This document shows, piece after piece, positions 1 to 9,056 of a stretch of DNA of 64,000 nt. The first letter of the stretch is position 1, and each line of letters begins with the position of its first letter. Under the pieces are notes generated by a model, which searched no databases, had not been told where the DNA came from, and saw only the letters and a program-made list of their open reading frames with translations. The position numbers were made by a program, and so were the translations under genes. Origin of the DNA: Actinomyces sp. (GTDB lineage Bacteria; Actinomycetota; Actinomycetes; Actinomycetales; Actinomycetaceae); assembly GCA_022649165.1 (NCBI GenBank), contig JALCNR010000001.1:186001-250000 (forward strand), written 5' to 3'.

Positions 1-764
1 GCGTGGAGGATGAGGAGCATGTCCAGGGCGCGCACCAGCGCGGGGTCGATGTCATACGCCTGGTAGGGCATGCCGAACGTCATGCGGATGAAGTCCTCGG
101 CATATCCGCGCTGGGAGTCCGGATAGAGCAGCGGCAGCCCGGCGGCCCGTTTCGCGATGTAGCTGATCATCGTCGGCATCTTCGCGATGAGCAGGACCGC
201 CGCCTCGCTGAGCTGCTCCGGATCGCGCGGGTCCAGGGTGTCCTCGTAGTAGGTGGCGAGGCCCGCGACCCCCGCCTGGAGGATCGCCATCGGGTGGCCG
301 TCGTGCGGGAACGCCGTGAAGAACGCCTTGAAGTCCTCATGCAGGAGACGGTGGCGCTGGATGCGGCGGATGAACTGCTCGAGCGTGGCGGCGTCGGGCA
401 GCTCCCCATAGATGAGCAGGTAGGCGACCTCGAGGAAGCTTGAGTTCTTCGCGAGCTGCTCGATGGGGTATCCCCGGTAGCGCAGGATCCCCCGGTCCCC
501 GTCGATGTAGGTGATCGAGGACTCGCATGAGCCGGTGTTGGTGAATCCGGGATCCAGGGTGACGACGCCCGCCTCCGAGAGGACCCGCCCGACCCTGAGG
601 CCGTCGCTCCCCTGGGTCGCGCGGACGCGGGGAAGCTCGACACGACGTCCGTCGACGCTCAGGACGCCGTCCGGATACCCCTTCGCTCCTGGTACCGGGT
701 TCTGGGACGGCGCGTCCTGTGTGGTCCCTGGGACGCTCTTATCGGGGCTGGTGGTGCTGACCAT
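1..764 (-). CDS. gltA: citrate synthase, 5' part (runs off the window)
   Basis: Condenses acetyl-CoA and oxaloacetate to citrate, the cytoplasmic entry step of the TCA cycle. The visible 254 residues carry type I citrate synthase sequence: a small N-terminal beta domain, then YIDGDRGILRYRGYPIEQLA and a downstream helical region including PHDGHPMAILQ. The catalytic His/Asp residues of the second half lie beyond position 1, so completeness cannot be judged. The ATG at 764 is chosen because AGGAGG sits ten bases upstream. Residues 1-30 are a poorly conserved Ser/Pro/Thr-rich tail. It is transcribed away from dapC with an 85-base gap on the same strand, so dapC could read into it. Confidence 0.93.
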   Translation of the reverse strand, partial: MVSTTSPDKSVPGTTQDAPSQNPVPGAKGYPDGVLSVDGRRVELPRVRATQGSDGLRVGRVLSEAGVVTLDPGFTNTGSCESSITYIDGDRGILRYRGYPIEQLAKNSSFLEVAYLLIYGELPDAATLEQFIRRIQRHRLLHEDFKAFFTAFPHDGHPMAILQAGVAGLATYYEDTLDPRDPEQLSEAAVLLIAKMPTMISYIAKRAAGLPLLYPDSQRGYAEDFIRMTFGMPYQAYDIDPALVRALDMLLILH

Positions 765-849
765 CAGGTGTCGGCCTCCTCATCGTGGTGCTCTGTTGTG
801 GTCGTCGTCATTGACGAAGGTAGGACTGTAGTCCCAACTGTAGTACCCG

Positions 850-2025
850 TCACTCCCCTCCGCCCGAGGATTCCGGCGGTGCGGATGTCCCTCCGGCCGA
901 CTGTTCCAGGCGCCGCGCGGCCTGGTCAATGCGCTCGTCCGTCGCCGTGAGCGCGATCCGGACGTAGCCGGTCCCCGCCGTCCCGTAGAAGTCTCCGGGA
1001 GCGGCCAGAATGCCCAGGCCGGCGAGACGGTCAACGAGCTCGCGCCCGCTGGCTCCGTCGCGGGCGTCCCTGACCCACAGGTACAGGCCGGCCACCGACT
1101 CCGGATCGTTCTCCAGGCCGGCCTCGGGCAGGGCCTGGAGGAGACGCTCCCTGCGCGCCCGGTATCGTTCCCGCTGGGCGTTGACATGCTCCACGTCGAC
1201 GAGGGCGGCTCCCATGGCGCGCTGGACGGGGGTGGGAACCATGAGACCGGCATGGCGCCGGACCTCCGTGACCGCCGCGATGAGGGTCGGGTCGCCGATG
1301 AGCAGCCCGGCGCGGTATCCGGCCAGGTTCGATTGTTTGGACAGCGAGTACAGAACAAGCAGGCCCCGCGGGTCGCCGTCGCAGACACGCTGGTCCAGCA
1401 GGGAGGGGACGCCCTCGTCGATGAAGGGCTGGGACCAGGGAAGCGCGGCGTAGCACTCGTCGGAGGCGATGACCGCGCCGTGTGCACGAGCCCAGGCGAC
1501 GGCCGAACGGAGCTGCGGGAGAGTGAGGACGTGCCCGTCGGGGTTTCCCGGTGAGTTCAGCCAGACCATGGCCGCGTCGGGCCACGATTCCGGATGAGTC
1601 GGATCGATGGGGACGGCGGTCGCGCCCGCGAGGCGGGCACCGACGTCATAGGTGGGGTAGGCCGCAGCGGGGACCAGCACAATGTCGCCTTGCGACACGC
1701 CCAGCAGAGCTGGAAGCCAGGCCACCGCTTCCTTCGAGCCGACCGTCGGGATCGTGCCCTGCCGGCCGACATCGACCATGTTCCGCCGCGCAGCCCAGGC
1801 GAGAATCGCGTCGCGGACCTCGCTGGTTCCCACGACCTGCGGGTAGCCCGGCGCGTCTGAGGCCTCGGCGAGGGCCTCGCGGATGAAGAGAGGGGTCGGA
1901 TCGACCGGCGTGCCTACGGAGAGGTCGCATATCCCGCCCGGATGCTGCTGCGCGGTGCGGCGGGCCGCCGCAAGGGTGTCCCAGGGGAAGTCAGGCAGCC
2001 CAAGCGGGCGGGGCAGCGTAGTCAT
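850..2025 (-). CDS. dapC: succinyldiaminopimelate aminotransferase
   Basis: PLP-dependent class I/II aminotransferase of 391 residues. DapC converts N-succinyl-2-amino-6-ketopimelate to N-succinyl-LL-diaminopimelate in the lysine and peptidoglycan pathway. Visible fold I signatures are the SPGNPDGH segment, the ASDECYA segment and the PLP lysine context LYSLSKQSNLAGYRAG. Actinobacteria commonly keep dapC next to fdxA, as here, which supports DapC over a generic aminotransferase. The ATG at 2025 is preceded by AGGAGG; the reading frame is open 28 codons further upstream, but that stretch runs into one of the 28-bp repeats and is not protein-like. Substrate specificity is inferred from family resemblance and neighbourhood. 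Confidence 0.88.
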   Translation of the reverse strand: MTTLPRPLGLPDFPWDTLAAARRTAQQHPGGICDLSVGTPVDPTPLFIREALAEASDAPGYPQVVGTSEVRDAILAWAARRNMVDVGRQGTIPTVGSKEAVAWLPALLGVSQGDIVLVPAAAYPTYDVGARLAGATAVPIDPTHPESWPDAAMVWLNSPGNPDGHVLTLPQLRSAVAWARAHGAVIASDECYAALPWSQPFIDEGVPSLLDQRVCDGDPRGLLVLYSLSKQSNLAGYRAGLLIGDPTLIAAVTEVRRHAGLMVPTPVQRAMGAALVDVEHVNAQRERYRARRERLLQALPEAGLENDPESVAGLYLWVRDARDGASGRELVDRLAGLGILAAPGDFYGTAGTGYVRIALTATDERIDQAARRLEQSAGGTSAPPESSGGGE

Positions 2026-2092
2026 GTGGGCCTCCTGAGTCCGGACGCTTCGGGCGCCCTCCAGACTAGGGCCCCAAGCCCCCGCGATGCGC

Positions 2093-2120
2093 CGAGTGGT
2101 CGCCAGCATGCGACCAGTCG
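2093..2120. repeat. 28-bp dyad element, copy 1
   Basis: Left arm CGAGTGGTCGC, centre CAGCAT, right arm GCGACCAGTCG. The right arm differs from the usual GCGACCACTCG by one base. It lies in the dapC-fdxA gap, about 68 bases upstream of the dapC start. Confidence 0.85.
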
Positions 2121-2159
2121 GCGCCGGGAGCCGTCCGGAACGACTCCGCCGTGCCTCTC

Positions 2160-2498
2160 TCAGTGGGAGTTGAGGTAGTCCTGGTTCTGCGGGGGCAACG
2201 CCGCGATCATCGGATCGTCAAAGTCCTGAACCCCGGCGCGCTGCGCGCCACCGGGAGAACCCAGGCCGGCAAAGAAATCAACATTCGCGCGGAAATAATC
2301 CGACCATTCCTCCGGCAGATCATCCTCATAGAAGATTGCCTCCGTCGGGCACACCGGCTCACACGCCCCACAATCCACGCACTCCTCCGGATGGATGTAC
2401 AACGTACGTGCACCCTCATAGATGCAATCCACCGGACACTCATCCACACACGCGCGATCCTTGACATCCACACACGGCTGCGCGATCACATAGGTCAT
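2160..2498 (-). CDS. fdxA: seven-iron ferredoxin
   Basis: Small soluble electron carrier of 112 residues. The first cluster motif has Cys9, Cys17 and Cys21 with an Asp-rich spacing (CVDVKDRACVDECPVDC), and the second is the classical CVDCGACEPVCP. This is the arrangement of FdxA ferredoxins that bind one 3Fe-4S and one 4Fe-4S cluster. The C-terminal 50 residues are the usual acidic tail, including EEWSDYF. The ATG at 2498 has GAGGAGG seven bases upstream; the open frame continues 17 codons further but without protein character. It precedes dapC on the same strand, a frequent actinobacterial pairing. The redox partner is not evident here. Confidence 0.94.
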   Translation of the reverse strand: MTYVIAQPCVDVKDRACVDECPVDCIYEGARTLYIHPEECVDCGACEPVCPTEAIFYEDDLPEEWSDYFRANVDFFAGLGSPGGAQRAGVQDFDDPMIAALPPQNQDYLNSH

Positions 2499-2587
2499 GG
2501 GAACCTCCTCGATTGCGCGTCGGCGGCACCCAGGCGCCGCGACGTTCACTGAGCCCTATTATCGCCCATGTGAACGCCGACGCCGGA

Positions 2588-2848
2588 ATGAGCCGATCCC
2601 CCTCGCACCGACCTGGCACGGCCCTCCACTGTCCTGTTGGAGGCGACCCCACGCTCCCTTGGATGTCGTGGGAACCGGGAATCCGCGTGGTGGTGCGGTA
2701 CCGGCTGGCCGACGGGCTTCACGACGCCTTGGGCGAGCTGCTGGAGACCGCGCCCGATCACGTGAGTGTTCGCACACGCCGCGGCGATGTGCGGGTCATG
2801 GCCGAGACAATGGTCACCGGCAAGCAAGTCCCGCCTGCGCCATGGTGA
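2588..2848 (+). CDS. small stand-alone SH3-like protein (Rv0428c N-terminal type)
   Basis: The C-terminal 60 residues contain IRVVVRYRLADGLHDALGEL followed by a VSVRTRRGDVRV strand and VTGKQVPPAP. This resembles the SH3-like barrel found at the N terminus of actinobacterial GNAT proteins of the Rv0428c type. In those proteins an acetyltransferase domain follows; here the frame stops right after the barrel, so the catalytic part is absent. The start is uncertain: ATG 2588 gives 86 residues, ATG 2663 gives 61 and begins at the conserved part. Neither has a clear ribosome-binding site. It is divergent from fdxA and convergent with typA, with a 28-bp repeat between the two 3' ends. Family assignment is from memory of the motif. 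Confidence 0.6.
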   Translation: MSRSPSHRPGTALHCPVGGDPTLPWMSWEPGIRVVVRYRLADGLHDALGELLETAPDHVSVRTRRGDVRVMAETMVTGKQVPPAPW

Positions 2849-2860
2849 GGTTAGTTTCGC

Positions 2861-2888
2861 CGAGTGGTCGCAAGCACGTGACCACTCG
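2861..2888. repeat. 28-bp dyad element, copy 2
   Basis: Left arm CGAGTGGTCGC, centre AAGCAC, right arm GTGACCACTCG. It sits between the convergent 3' ends of the SH3-like gene and typA. Pairing extends outward with flanking CGC/GCG. Confidence 0.88.
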
Positions 2889-2948
2889 GCGGAACTGCGG
2901 TGTCTTGAGGATTCCGGCCGCCGCCGGGACAGGCGAGGACCTCTGCCG

Positions 2949-4865
2949 TCAGTGCTGGCCGCGGCGTTGACGCGCGGCGATCTTGAAACGTTCCTGAGAG
3001 TCGAGGACGACCTTGCGTACACGCACCGCCTCCGGGGTCACCTCGACGCATTCGTCATTGGCCGCGAACTCCAGGGACTCCTCCAGACTGAGCTTGCGCG
3101 AGGGCGTCAGGGACTCGTAGACGTCGGCGGTTGAGGAACGCGTGTTCGTCTGCTTCTTCTCGCGTGTGATGTTGACGTCCATGTCCTCGCCGCGCGGATT
3201 CTCGCCGACGACTTGGCCCTCATAGACCTCCGAACCGGGTTCGACGATGAAAGAGCCGCGCTCCTGGAGATTCGTCATCGCGTAGGGCGTCGCCTTTCCC
3301 GCACGGTCGGACACCAGAGAGCCTGTGAGACGCTGCTCGATGATGCCCTGCCATGGTTCATACCCCTCGGCGATCGAGTAGGCGATGCCCGTGCCCCGTG
3401 TCTCCGTGAGGAACCGGGTGCGGAAACCGATGAGGCCTCGTGACGGCACGATGAACTCCAGACGGATCCACCCCGTGCCGTGATTCGCCATCGACGTCAT
3501 CCGGCCCTTGCGCTGAGCCATCAGCTGGGTGACCGCGCCCAGGTGCTCCTCGGGGATATCGATGGTCATGCGCTCCATCGGTTCGCAGAGCTTGCCATCG
3601 ATCTCCTTGGTGACCACCTGCGGCTTGCCCACAGTCAGCTCGAATCCCTCGCGACGCATCTGCTCGACGAGGATCGCGAGCGCCAGCTCGCCGCGGTCCT
3701 GGACCTCCCACGCATCCGGGCGGTCCGTGGGAAGCACACGGATGGACACATTGCCGACGAGCTCGCGGTCCAGCCGGTCCTTCACCTGGCGTGCGGTCAC
3801 CTTCGCCCCCTTGACCCGTCCGGCCATCGGAGACGTGTTGATCCCGATCGTCATCGAGATCGCAGGGTCGTCCACCTTGATGAGGGGTAGCGGACGCGGA
3901 TCCTCCAGATCGACCAGCGACTCGCCGATCGTGATGTCCTCCACACCCGCGGCGGCGACGATCTCGCCGGGACCCGCTTCCTCAGTGGGAACACGCTCCA
4001 GGCCCTCCGTGCGCAGCAACTCGGTGATACGCACCGGCTTGATGCTTCCATCGTGGCGGGCCAGGCCGACTGTCTCCCCCTTGCGGAGAGTGCCGTTGTG
4101 GATGCGCAACAGCGCCAAGCGGCCCAGGAACGGCGAGGCGTCCAAGTTCGTGACATGGGCCTGAAGCGGCGAGCCCTCCTCGTAGGTGGGACCGGGGATG
4201 TGCTGGAGGATGGTCGAGAAGAGCGGTTCCAGATCCTCGGTGGGGAGATTGCCATCCCCGGGATTCGTCAGGGACGAGACACCTGCTTTCGCCGAGGCGT
4301 AGATGACCGGAACGTCCAGCAGCGAGTCGACATCGGCCTCGACGCCCTCGTTCATGATGTCCTCAGCGAGCGAGAGGAGGAGGTCGGTGGTCTCAGACAC
4401 GACTTCAGCGATCCGGGAGTCAGGGCGATCGACCTTGTTGATGACGACGACGACCGGGAGTTTCGCTTCCAAGGCCTTACGGAGGACGAACCGGGTCTGG
4501 GGAAGCGGCCCCTCCGAGGCGTCGACGAGCAGGACGACCCCGTCGACCATGGATAGGCCACGCTCGACTTCTCCACCGAAGTCAGCGTGCCCGGGAGTGT
4601 CGATCACGTTGATCGTGACGTCGTCCAGACCGAGTTTCTTCGCGGCGGGCCCGTGATAGTGGATCGACGTGTTCTTCGCGAGGATCGTGATGCCCTTCTC
4701 GCGCTCAAGGTCGCCGGAGTCCATCACCCGTTCGCCAGTCTTCTCGACCGTCGCATGGTCGGAGAACGCGCCCGACTGCCACAGCATCGCGTCCACCAGT
4801 GTCGTCTTGCCATGGTCGACATGAGCGACAATGGCGACATTGCGCAGATCAGGACGCACTGACAT
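2949..4865 (-). CDS. typA: ribosome-associated GTPase TypA/BipA
   Basis: Translational GTPase of 638 residues, the normal family length. TypA binds the ribosome and helps late 50S assembly and stress adaptation. The N-terminal G domain shows the P-loop [10 protein letters not shown] at about residues 14-23, G2 in the KGITI segment, G3 [15 protein letters not shown], and G4 NKVD. The remainder has EF-G-like domain II, domain III and V segments and the TypA-specific C terminus, including the GLIGFRT loop. The ATG at 4865 follows GAGGAG; upstream codons of the open frame contain a 28-bp repeat and are excluded. It is likely a single-gene unit. Confidence 0.97.
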   Translation of the reverse strand: MSVRPDLRNVAIVAHVDHGKTTLVDAMLWQSGAFSDHATVEKTGERVMDSGDLEREKGITILAKNTSIHYHGPAAKKLGLDDVTINVIDTPGHADFGGEVERGLSMVDGVVLLVDASEGPLPQTRFVLRKALEAKLPVVVVINKVDRPDSRIAEVVSETTDLLLSLAEDIMNEGVEADVDSLLDVPVIYASAKAGVSSLTNPGDGNLPTEDLEPLFSTILQHIPGPTYEEGSPLQAHVTNLDASPFLGRLALLRIHNGTLRKGETVGLARHDGSIKPVRITELLRTEGLERVPTEEAGPGEIVAAAGVEDITIGESLVDLEDPRPLPLIKVDDPAISMTIGINTSPMAGRVKGAKVTARQVKDRLDRELVGNVSIRVLPTDRPDAWEVQDRGELALAILVEQMRREGFELTVGKPQVVTKEIDGKLCEPMERMTIDIPEEHLGAVTQLMAQRKGRMTSMANHGTGWIRLEFIVPSRGLIGFRTRFLTETRGTGIAYSIAEGYEPWQGIIEQRLTGSLVSDRAGKATPYAMTNLQERGSFIVEPGSEVYEGQVVGENPRGEDMDVNITREKKQTNTRSSTADVYESLTPSRKLSLEESLEFAANDECVEVTPEAVRVRKVVLDSQERFKIAARQRRGQH

Positions 4866-4900
4866 GAAGGTCTCCTCGGACTCTGATGGGCTACCGCCCG

Positions 4901-4928
4901 CGAGTGGACGCAAGCATGCGACCACTCG
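4901..4928. repeat. 28-bp dyad element, copy 3
   Basis: Left arm CGAGTGGACGC (one T to A change), centre AAGCAT, right arm GCGACCACTCG. It lies 36 bases upstream of the typA start codon, within what should be its leader or promoter. Confidence 0.85.
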
Positions 4929-5206
4929 ACGATGATGGACCGTCGTACCGCCCGGACGGCGCCTTCGAGAGGGGCCGTCCGGCTCCTCCGAAATGGAAGA
5001 GCGCGTACGAAGCCGATCCTCGTTCCAGACTAAACGCTCAGAGGCCGCGCTCACAGCCCCGCTCCTGCGAAATGTGACACGTCGGCGATCCAGTGGACGA
5101 CCCGATTGACACGGGACCGGCCGGCGTCGGGACCGCGGCCTGTCCCGACCGAGCTGCGTATCCCGCCGCCGGTCCTCGGACGCCCGCCGCCGGTAGGATG
5201 TTCCTG

Positions 5207-5875
5207 ATGACGCACACGATCACCATCCGTTCACGCCGCGGGATCCTGGGCACGGTGGTCGTCGCCGTGCTGGCACTGGTCTTCGAGGTCGTGGTCCTCC
5301 TCGACGACGGATGGCGCGTTGCCGCTCTGTCCCTTCCCTGGCCGCTGCTCGTCACCGCCTTCACTGCCTGGTTGTGGATCTGGCCGCGCCTGACGCTGGC
5401 GCCGGGCGGCGTCGTGGCGCGCAATCACTTCCGCACGATCCTCATCCCGTGGGCAGACCTCACGGATGCGCGCTCCGACCTGGGGCTCTATGTGTCGGTG
5501 GGCTCCCACCGCTATTTCTGCGCCGCTCCCCCTGCTCGAGGAGGGTTCCGGATCGGAAGGGCCCGCTCGCACCCTCCGACGGCGCCCGTCATCGACGACG
5601 CGATTCGCGTCCATCACGTCATCGACGTCGAGCCTGTCATCGCCGCACAGCTTCTCTCCGAAGAGCTCGGTCTCCAGCGCCATCCTGATCGCCGGGACCC
5701 CGTGTCCACCGCTGCACGAGAGCGCATCGCACGCAACCTCGCCGAAGACCCCATCCCCGACGTCCTCGGCTCATCGGGTTTTCCCTCTTCGACGTCGATC
5801 CGGTGGATGCCCTGGCCGGCCGTCGGCATCATCGTCCTTCTGGCGGCCGCCATCGTGTCCACCATGGCTCTTTAG
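5207..5875 (+). CDS. membrane-anchored PH-like domain protein
   Basis: 222 residues. An N-terminal stretch of about 15 residues is followed by two hydrophobic helices (GTVVVAVLALVFEVVVLL and LPWPLLVTAFTAWLWIWP). A beta-rich section (LTLAPGGVVARNHFRTILIP, then WADLTDARSDLGLYV) resembles bacterial PH-like (bPH6) domains. A long linker and one C-terminal transmembrane helix follow. Function is unknown. Of two close ATGs, 5207 is preferred because GGTAGG lies nine bases upstream; the same motif abuts the ATG at 5198. Its 3' end overlaps the convergent DUF559-type gene by 47 bases. Confidence 0.65.
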   Translation: MTHTITIRSRRGILGTVVVAVLALVFEVVVLLDDGWRVAALSLPWPLLVTAFTAWLWIWPRLTLAPGGVVARNHFRTILIPWADLTDARSDLGLYVSVGSHRYFCAAPPARGGFRIGRARSHPPTAPVIDDAIRVHHVIDVEPVIAAQLLSEELGLQRHPDRRDPVSTAARERIARNLAEDPIPDVLGSSGFPSSTSIRWMPWPAVGIIVLLAAAIVSTMAL

Positions 5876-7010
5876 CCCTCGTCCAGGCATTGCGGAACAT
5901 GTTCGTCCTCGTCGGCCGCCACGCGGCCCTGGGACCGGCGCGGACCCCCCGCCCCAGCCGCCTTCCCACCTCGATTTCGAAGGACCGCTCATCTCCGCTC
6001 AGGTCTTCTGAGACCAGTACCGAGACATCCCATCCATGCGCCCGTAGGACCTTCAGGCGTGTGGCATCACGCGCGGCGGCCGGCCCCTCGCGCGGGTGGA
6101 AAGCGGCGCCGTTGTACTCGATGGCGACGCCACCCTCTGGTCCCGGCGTTCCTCCGTCCTCGCCGGGTTTCCTCTCCGTGGGCCATCCGAGGTCGATGCG
6201 CAGGGTCGTCGAGGCGATGGGTTCCTCCTGGCCCGTACGCACTTCGATCTGAAGATCAGGCGCAGGCAGCCCCGCCTCCAACAAGCGCAGTCGGACAGCC
6301 GTCTCCTGCGGAGACTCTGATCGCGGATCTGCCAGCTGCGCGGCCCGTCGAAGGATCCGCACACCCCGCCGTCCGCGTCGGTCGTCGACCGCCGTCCTCA
6401 GTTGCTCGCTCGTGATCAGGCCGGCCCGGAGAAACCCCTCGATCCATGTCGTCGCGCGGTCGATCGTCGAGCTCATGGCGAGGTCGCATGCGGTGCGCAA
6501 CGGCGATGTGACACGGATGCCGCTGAGCGCGCGGACCACATCACCCTCGAAAAGCTCCATGACCCGGCTGTGGACTCCGGGTCGCCGCGTGGCCCGGTGT
6601 CCGGCGGGGCGGATGCTGCAGATCCGGAACGGCTCGCCCTGCTGCCAGGGCGGCCGCAGGTCGACACCGTGAACGAGCGCGGCGGTCTCGCCTGCGAACA
6701 CCGCATCACGAGGCAGGACCCGCTGCACGGCAAGCAACGTCTCCTCGTCGTCAAGCGGTCGCGAGGCGTGCCATCCGCGAGCCAGGTGCCAGACGGAGTT
6801 CCTTCTACGCCCTCGCGCGAGGGAGGCGTGGGAGTGTCCCCGACCGATCAGGACCGCCGTCGGACGGAGATCCGGAGGATCTACGGCGCCCCTCTGCTTA
6901 TATCCGGGGACCGGCGCGAAGAACTCCTCGACGGTGGTCGACCTGAGGCCGAGCACCGGGCTTCCGCGAACGCAGACGTGGGCCACTTGCGGGTCGAGGA
7001 GAGTGTTCAT
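5829..7010 (-). CDS. DUF559-type / AbiEi-like hypothetical protein
   Basis: 393 residues of an actinobacterial family with an AbiEi-like N-terminal half and a DUF559 (Vsr/endonuclease-like) C-terminal half. Visible family landmarks are AALVHGVDL, IRVTSPLRTACDLA, the SPQET helix, then RIDLGWP, VAIEYNGAAFH and RLKVLRAHGWDVSVL. The acidic residues in DLGWP and EYNG are the putative nuclease-like centre. Members are numerous in actinobacteria and have no established role. The ATG at 7010 has only a weak GGCCTC-like leader. The 3' end overlaps the convergent PH-like gene. A toxin or defence role is conceivable from domain kinship but nothing adjacent supports it. Confidence 0.7.
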   Translation of the reverse strand: MNTLLDPQVAHVCVRGSPVLGLRSTTVEEFFAPVPGYKQRGAVDPPDLRPTAVLIGRGHSHASLARGRRRNSVWHLARGWHASRPLDDEETLLAVQRVLPRDAVFAGETAALVHGVDLRPPWQQGEPFRICSIRPAGHRATRRPGVHSRVMELFEGDVVRALSGIRVTSPLRTACDLAMSSTIDRATTWIEGFLRAGLITSEQLRTAVDDRRGRRGVRILRRAAQLADPRSESPQETAVRLRLLEAGLPAPDLQIEVRTGQEEPIASTTLRIDLGWPTERKPGEDGGTPGPEGGVAIEYNGAAFHPREGPAAARDATRLKVLRAHGWDVSVLVSEDLSGDERSFEIEVGRRLGRGVRAGPRAAWRPTRTNMFRNAWTRAKEPWWTRWRPPEGR

Positions 7011-7134
7011 GAGGCCAGTGTCGATGGTGCGATCCGGCTTCGCAGAGGCCCCCTTTGTCGTTCTGGGGACGGTCTCCTAGGCTCCCCAGGCCCTGTGGAC
7101 GAACCCAACCCAGTTCTCGCGCCTCTCCCTTCCG

Positions 7135-7162
7135 CGAGTGGTCGCGTGCACGCGACCACTCG
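7135..7162. repeat. 28-bp dyad element, copy 4 (within a perfect 38-bp palindrome)
   Basis: Left arm CGAGTGGTCGC, centre GTGCAC, right arm GCGACCACTCG. Perfect self-complementarity extends from 7130 to 7167. Confidence 0.9.
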
Positions 7163-7190
7163 CGGAAACAACAAAACAGGCCAACAGACG

Positions 7191-7223
7191 GTGGGGCCCA
7201 CGGAGACGCTCCGTGGGCCCCAC
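7191..7223 (-). terminator. Rho-independent terminator of the oligopeptide importer
   Basis: A 15-bp perfect G+C-rich stem (7191-7205 with 7209-7223) closes a 3-base loop. On the minus strand it lies about 97 bases after the stop of the lipoprotein gene and is followed by a moderately T-rich stretch with TTTTGTTGTTT. Confidence 0.75.
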
Positions 7224-7319
7224 TCTGCTTGCCGTTCACCGGTCTTCTCGAGACGGCGTCACACACCTGTCAGGAGTCACCGGGATCGGTGCGTGTGAAT
7301 CGCGCTCCGCGCGATCCCG

Positions 7320-9056
7320 TCACTCGGCCACGTAACCGATGTCCTCGGCCCGCGTTGTCTGCATCCCGAAGGCGCCATAGTTGGCCAGGTTCTTCGGAAC
7401 CGCGGTCAGCTCAAGGCGACGGTAGATCGGCAGCGTCTCGACGGCGTCCCAGATCGCCTTGTCGGCCTGGTTCGCCAGGTCGACCCGCGTGTCGTGGTCC
7501 TCCTCGGTGTCGATCTGCGGGATCAGCTCCTTGACCGTCGGATCGCAGTAGCGCGAGTAGTTCGAGCCGCCGTTCTGGGCCAGGGACGCGTCGCATCCGT
7601 AGATCTGGCCGACGTTCTGCATCGGGAACTGGGTGCCCTGCCAGGCGAAGGTGGAGACGCCGAACTTCCCATTGGGCATCGTGTCGGAGAAGAACGAGTC
7701 GGACTCGACGTTCGTGATGTCGACCTTGACGCCGATCTCCTTGAGCTGGGCCTGCAGGAGCTCGCCCTCGTTCTTCGAGGTCGGCACGTCCGCCATCATC
7801 GCGTAGTCGAACTCCAGTGTGTCGCCGTCCTTCTCGCGATACCCGCTGGTCTCATTGAGGGTCCACCCGAGTGCGTCGAGCTCTTCGCCGGCCTTCGTGG
7901 GGTCGTAGGCGTAGTCGGCCGAGTTGTCGACGTAGCCCTCCTGGCCCGGCATGAAGAAGTGGTTGCCGAGCATGAGCTCCGAGGGGACGATGTCGGGAAT
8001 GCCTGCCAGGTCGGAGTTGGCGACGGCCTCGCGGTCAATGCCCTTGACGATGGCCTGACGGACCTTGACGTCCTGGAGCACGCCGGACTCCGAGTTGAAG
8101 GTGTAGTGACGCCACTGCAGACCGCCGGCACGGCGAACCTCGGCATCGGAGCGCGTGGCGGCCTGCGCGTACTGGTCGCCGTTGATGATGCCCTTGAGAA
8201 CGTCGATCTCCGAGTTCGCGAAGGCGTTGCCCTGAGCCGAGGCGTCCAGCGCACGGAACGTCACGGTGTCCAGCATCGGCTTGTCGCCCCACCACTGCGG
8301 GTTCGGCACCAGGGTGATGAGCTGCTGGGCATCATCGACCGAGTCGACGATGTAGGGCCCTGCGGTCCAGTCGTTGTTGTACTCCTGCCACCCCTCATTG
8401 AAGGTGTCGGCGTCCGCCGTCACCTCCTTGGCGGTCGGGCTCGACAGCGTGCCCGCCCAGTCGGGGTAGGCGCCCTTGAAGGTGACGACGACCTGGAACT
8501 CGCTGTCTCCCTGCTCGACGGAGGCGATCTGGTTGAAACCGTCCGTGCTCGCGCACAGGAAGTCCTCGTTCTCGCCGTTGCAGGCCTTCCACTGGGACTC
8601 GTAGTCCTCCCAGGTGATGGAGCGCCCGGAGTTCCACTTCGCGTCGGGGTTGAGGTTCAGGGTGACGACCTGCCCCTTGTCCGCGGTGGCGTCCTGGACG
8701 TCATAGGACTCCAGGTAATTCGTGTTCGGCTCGTAGGTTCCGTCCGCTGCGAAGATCCAGTTGGCGGTCTGCGAGAGCAGGAACTCGTAGATATCCTTGT
8801 TGTCGACGGTGTTGCCGTCGGTCTCCAACATGTTCCAGTTGGTCGGCATGGACGTGATGGTCATCCGCAGCGTGCCGCCCTGCTGGAGGGCATCGCGGGG
8901 CTGCTCGTTGACGTCGGATGCCGCGAGCGCGGTGGCCGAACCGCTGGACCCGGCATCTCCTGACTGGCCGGACTGGCCGCCTCCGCTTGAGCATCCGGTC
9001 AGCGCCAGCGCCGCCACGGCACCGACAGCTGCGATGGCACGGGAAGTGCGCCGCAT
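7320..9056 (-). CDS. oligopeptide ABC transporter substrate-binding lipoprotein
   Basis: 578 residues of solute-binding protein family 5 (OppA/DppA). The N terminus is a lipoprotein signal: basic MRRTSR, a hydrophobic core, then LALTGC with the lipidated Cys at about residue 22, and a Gly/Ser-rich tether. Typical internal features include the extended N-terminal domain with AKWNSGRSITWEDYESQW and the conserved VRQAIVKGIDREAV segment. It captures peptides outside the membrane and passes them to the OppBC pore encoded upstream. The ATG at 9056 has GGAGG upstream. It is the last gene of the oppB-oppC-ATPase cluster, separated from the ATPase by 432 bases, so it probably also has its own promoter. 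Confidence 0.93.
   Translation of the reverse strand: MRRTSRAIAAVGAVAALALTGCSSGGGQSGQSGDAGSSGSATALAASDVNEQPRDALQQGGTLRMTITSMPTNWNMLETDGNTVDNKDIYEFLLSQTANWIFAADGTYEPNTNYLESYDVQDATADKGQVVTLNLNPDAKWNSGRSITWEDYESQWKACNGENEDFLCASTDGFNQIASVEQGDSEFQVVVTFKGAYPDWAGTLSSPTAKEVTADADTFNEGWQEYNNDWTAGPYIVDSVDDAQQLITLVPNPQWWGDKPMLDTVTFRALDASAQGNAFANSEIDVLKGIINGDQYAQAATRSDAEVRRAGGLQWRHYTFNSESGVLQDVKVRQAIVKGIDREAVANSDLAGIPDIVPSELMLGNHFFMPGQEGYVDNSADYAYDPTKAGEELDALGWTLNETSGYREKDGDTLEFDYAMMADVPTSKNEGELLQAQLKEIGVKVDITNVESDSFFSDTMPNGKFGVSTFAWQGTQFPMQNVGQIYGCDASLAQNGGSNYSRYCDPTVKELIPQIDTEEDHDTRVDLANQADKAIWDAVETLPIYRRLELTAVPKNLANYGAFGMQTTRAEDIGYVAE

Larger units (their letters stand above)
7011..7319. other. 309-base gap: repeat copy 4 plus a terminator
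   Basis: No gene is visible. The gap separates the 3' end of the oligopeptide-binding lipoprotein gene from the 5' end of the DUF559-type gene, both on the minus strand. It holds a long perfect palindrome around repeat copy 4 and, between that and the lipoprotein gene, a strong hairpin that serves as the importer terminator. Confidence 0.7.

Noticed and set aside
5829-7010. The DUF559-type gene as a restriction or defence island
   Set aside because: There is no methyltransferase, helicase or toxin partner beside it. Its neighbours are a PH-like protein and a peptide importer.
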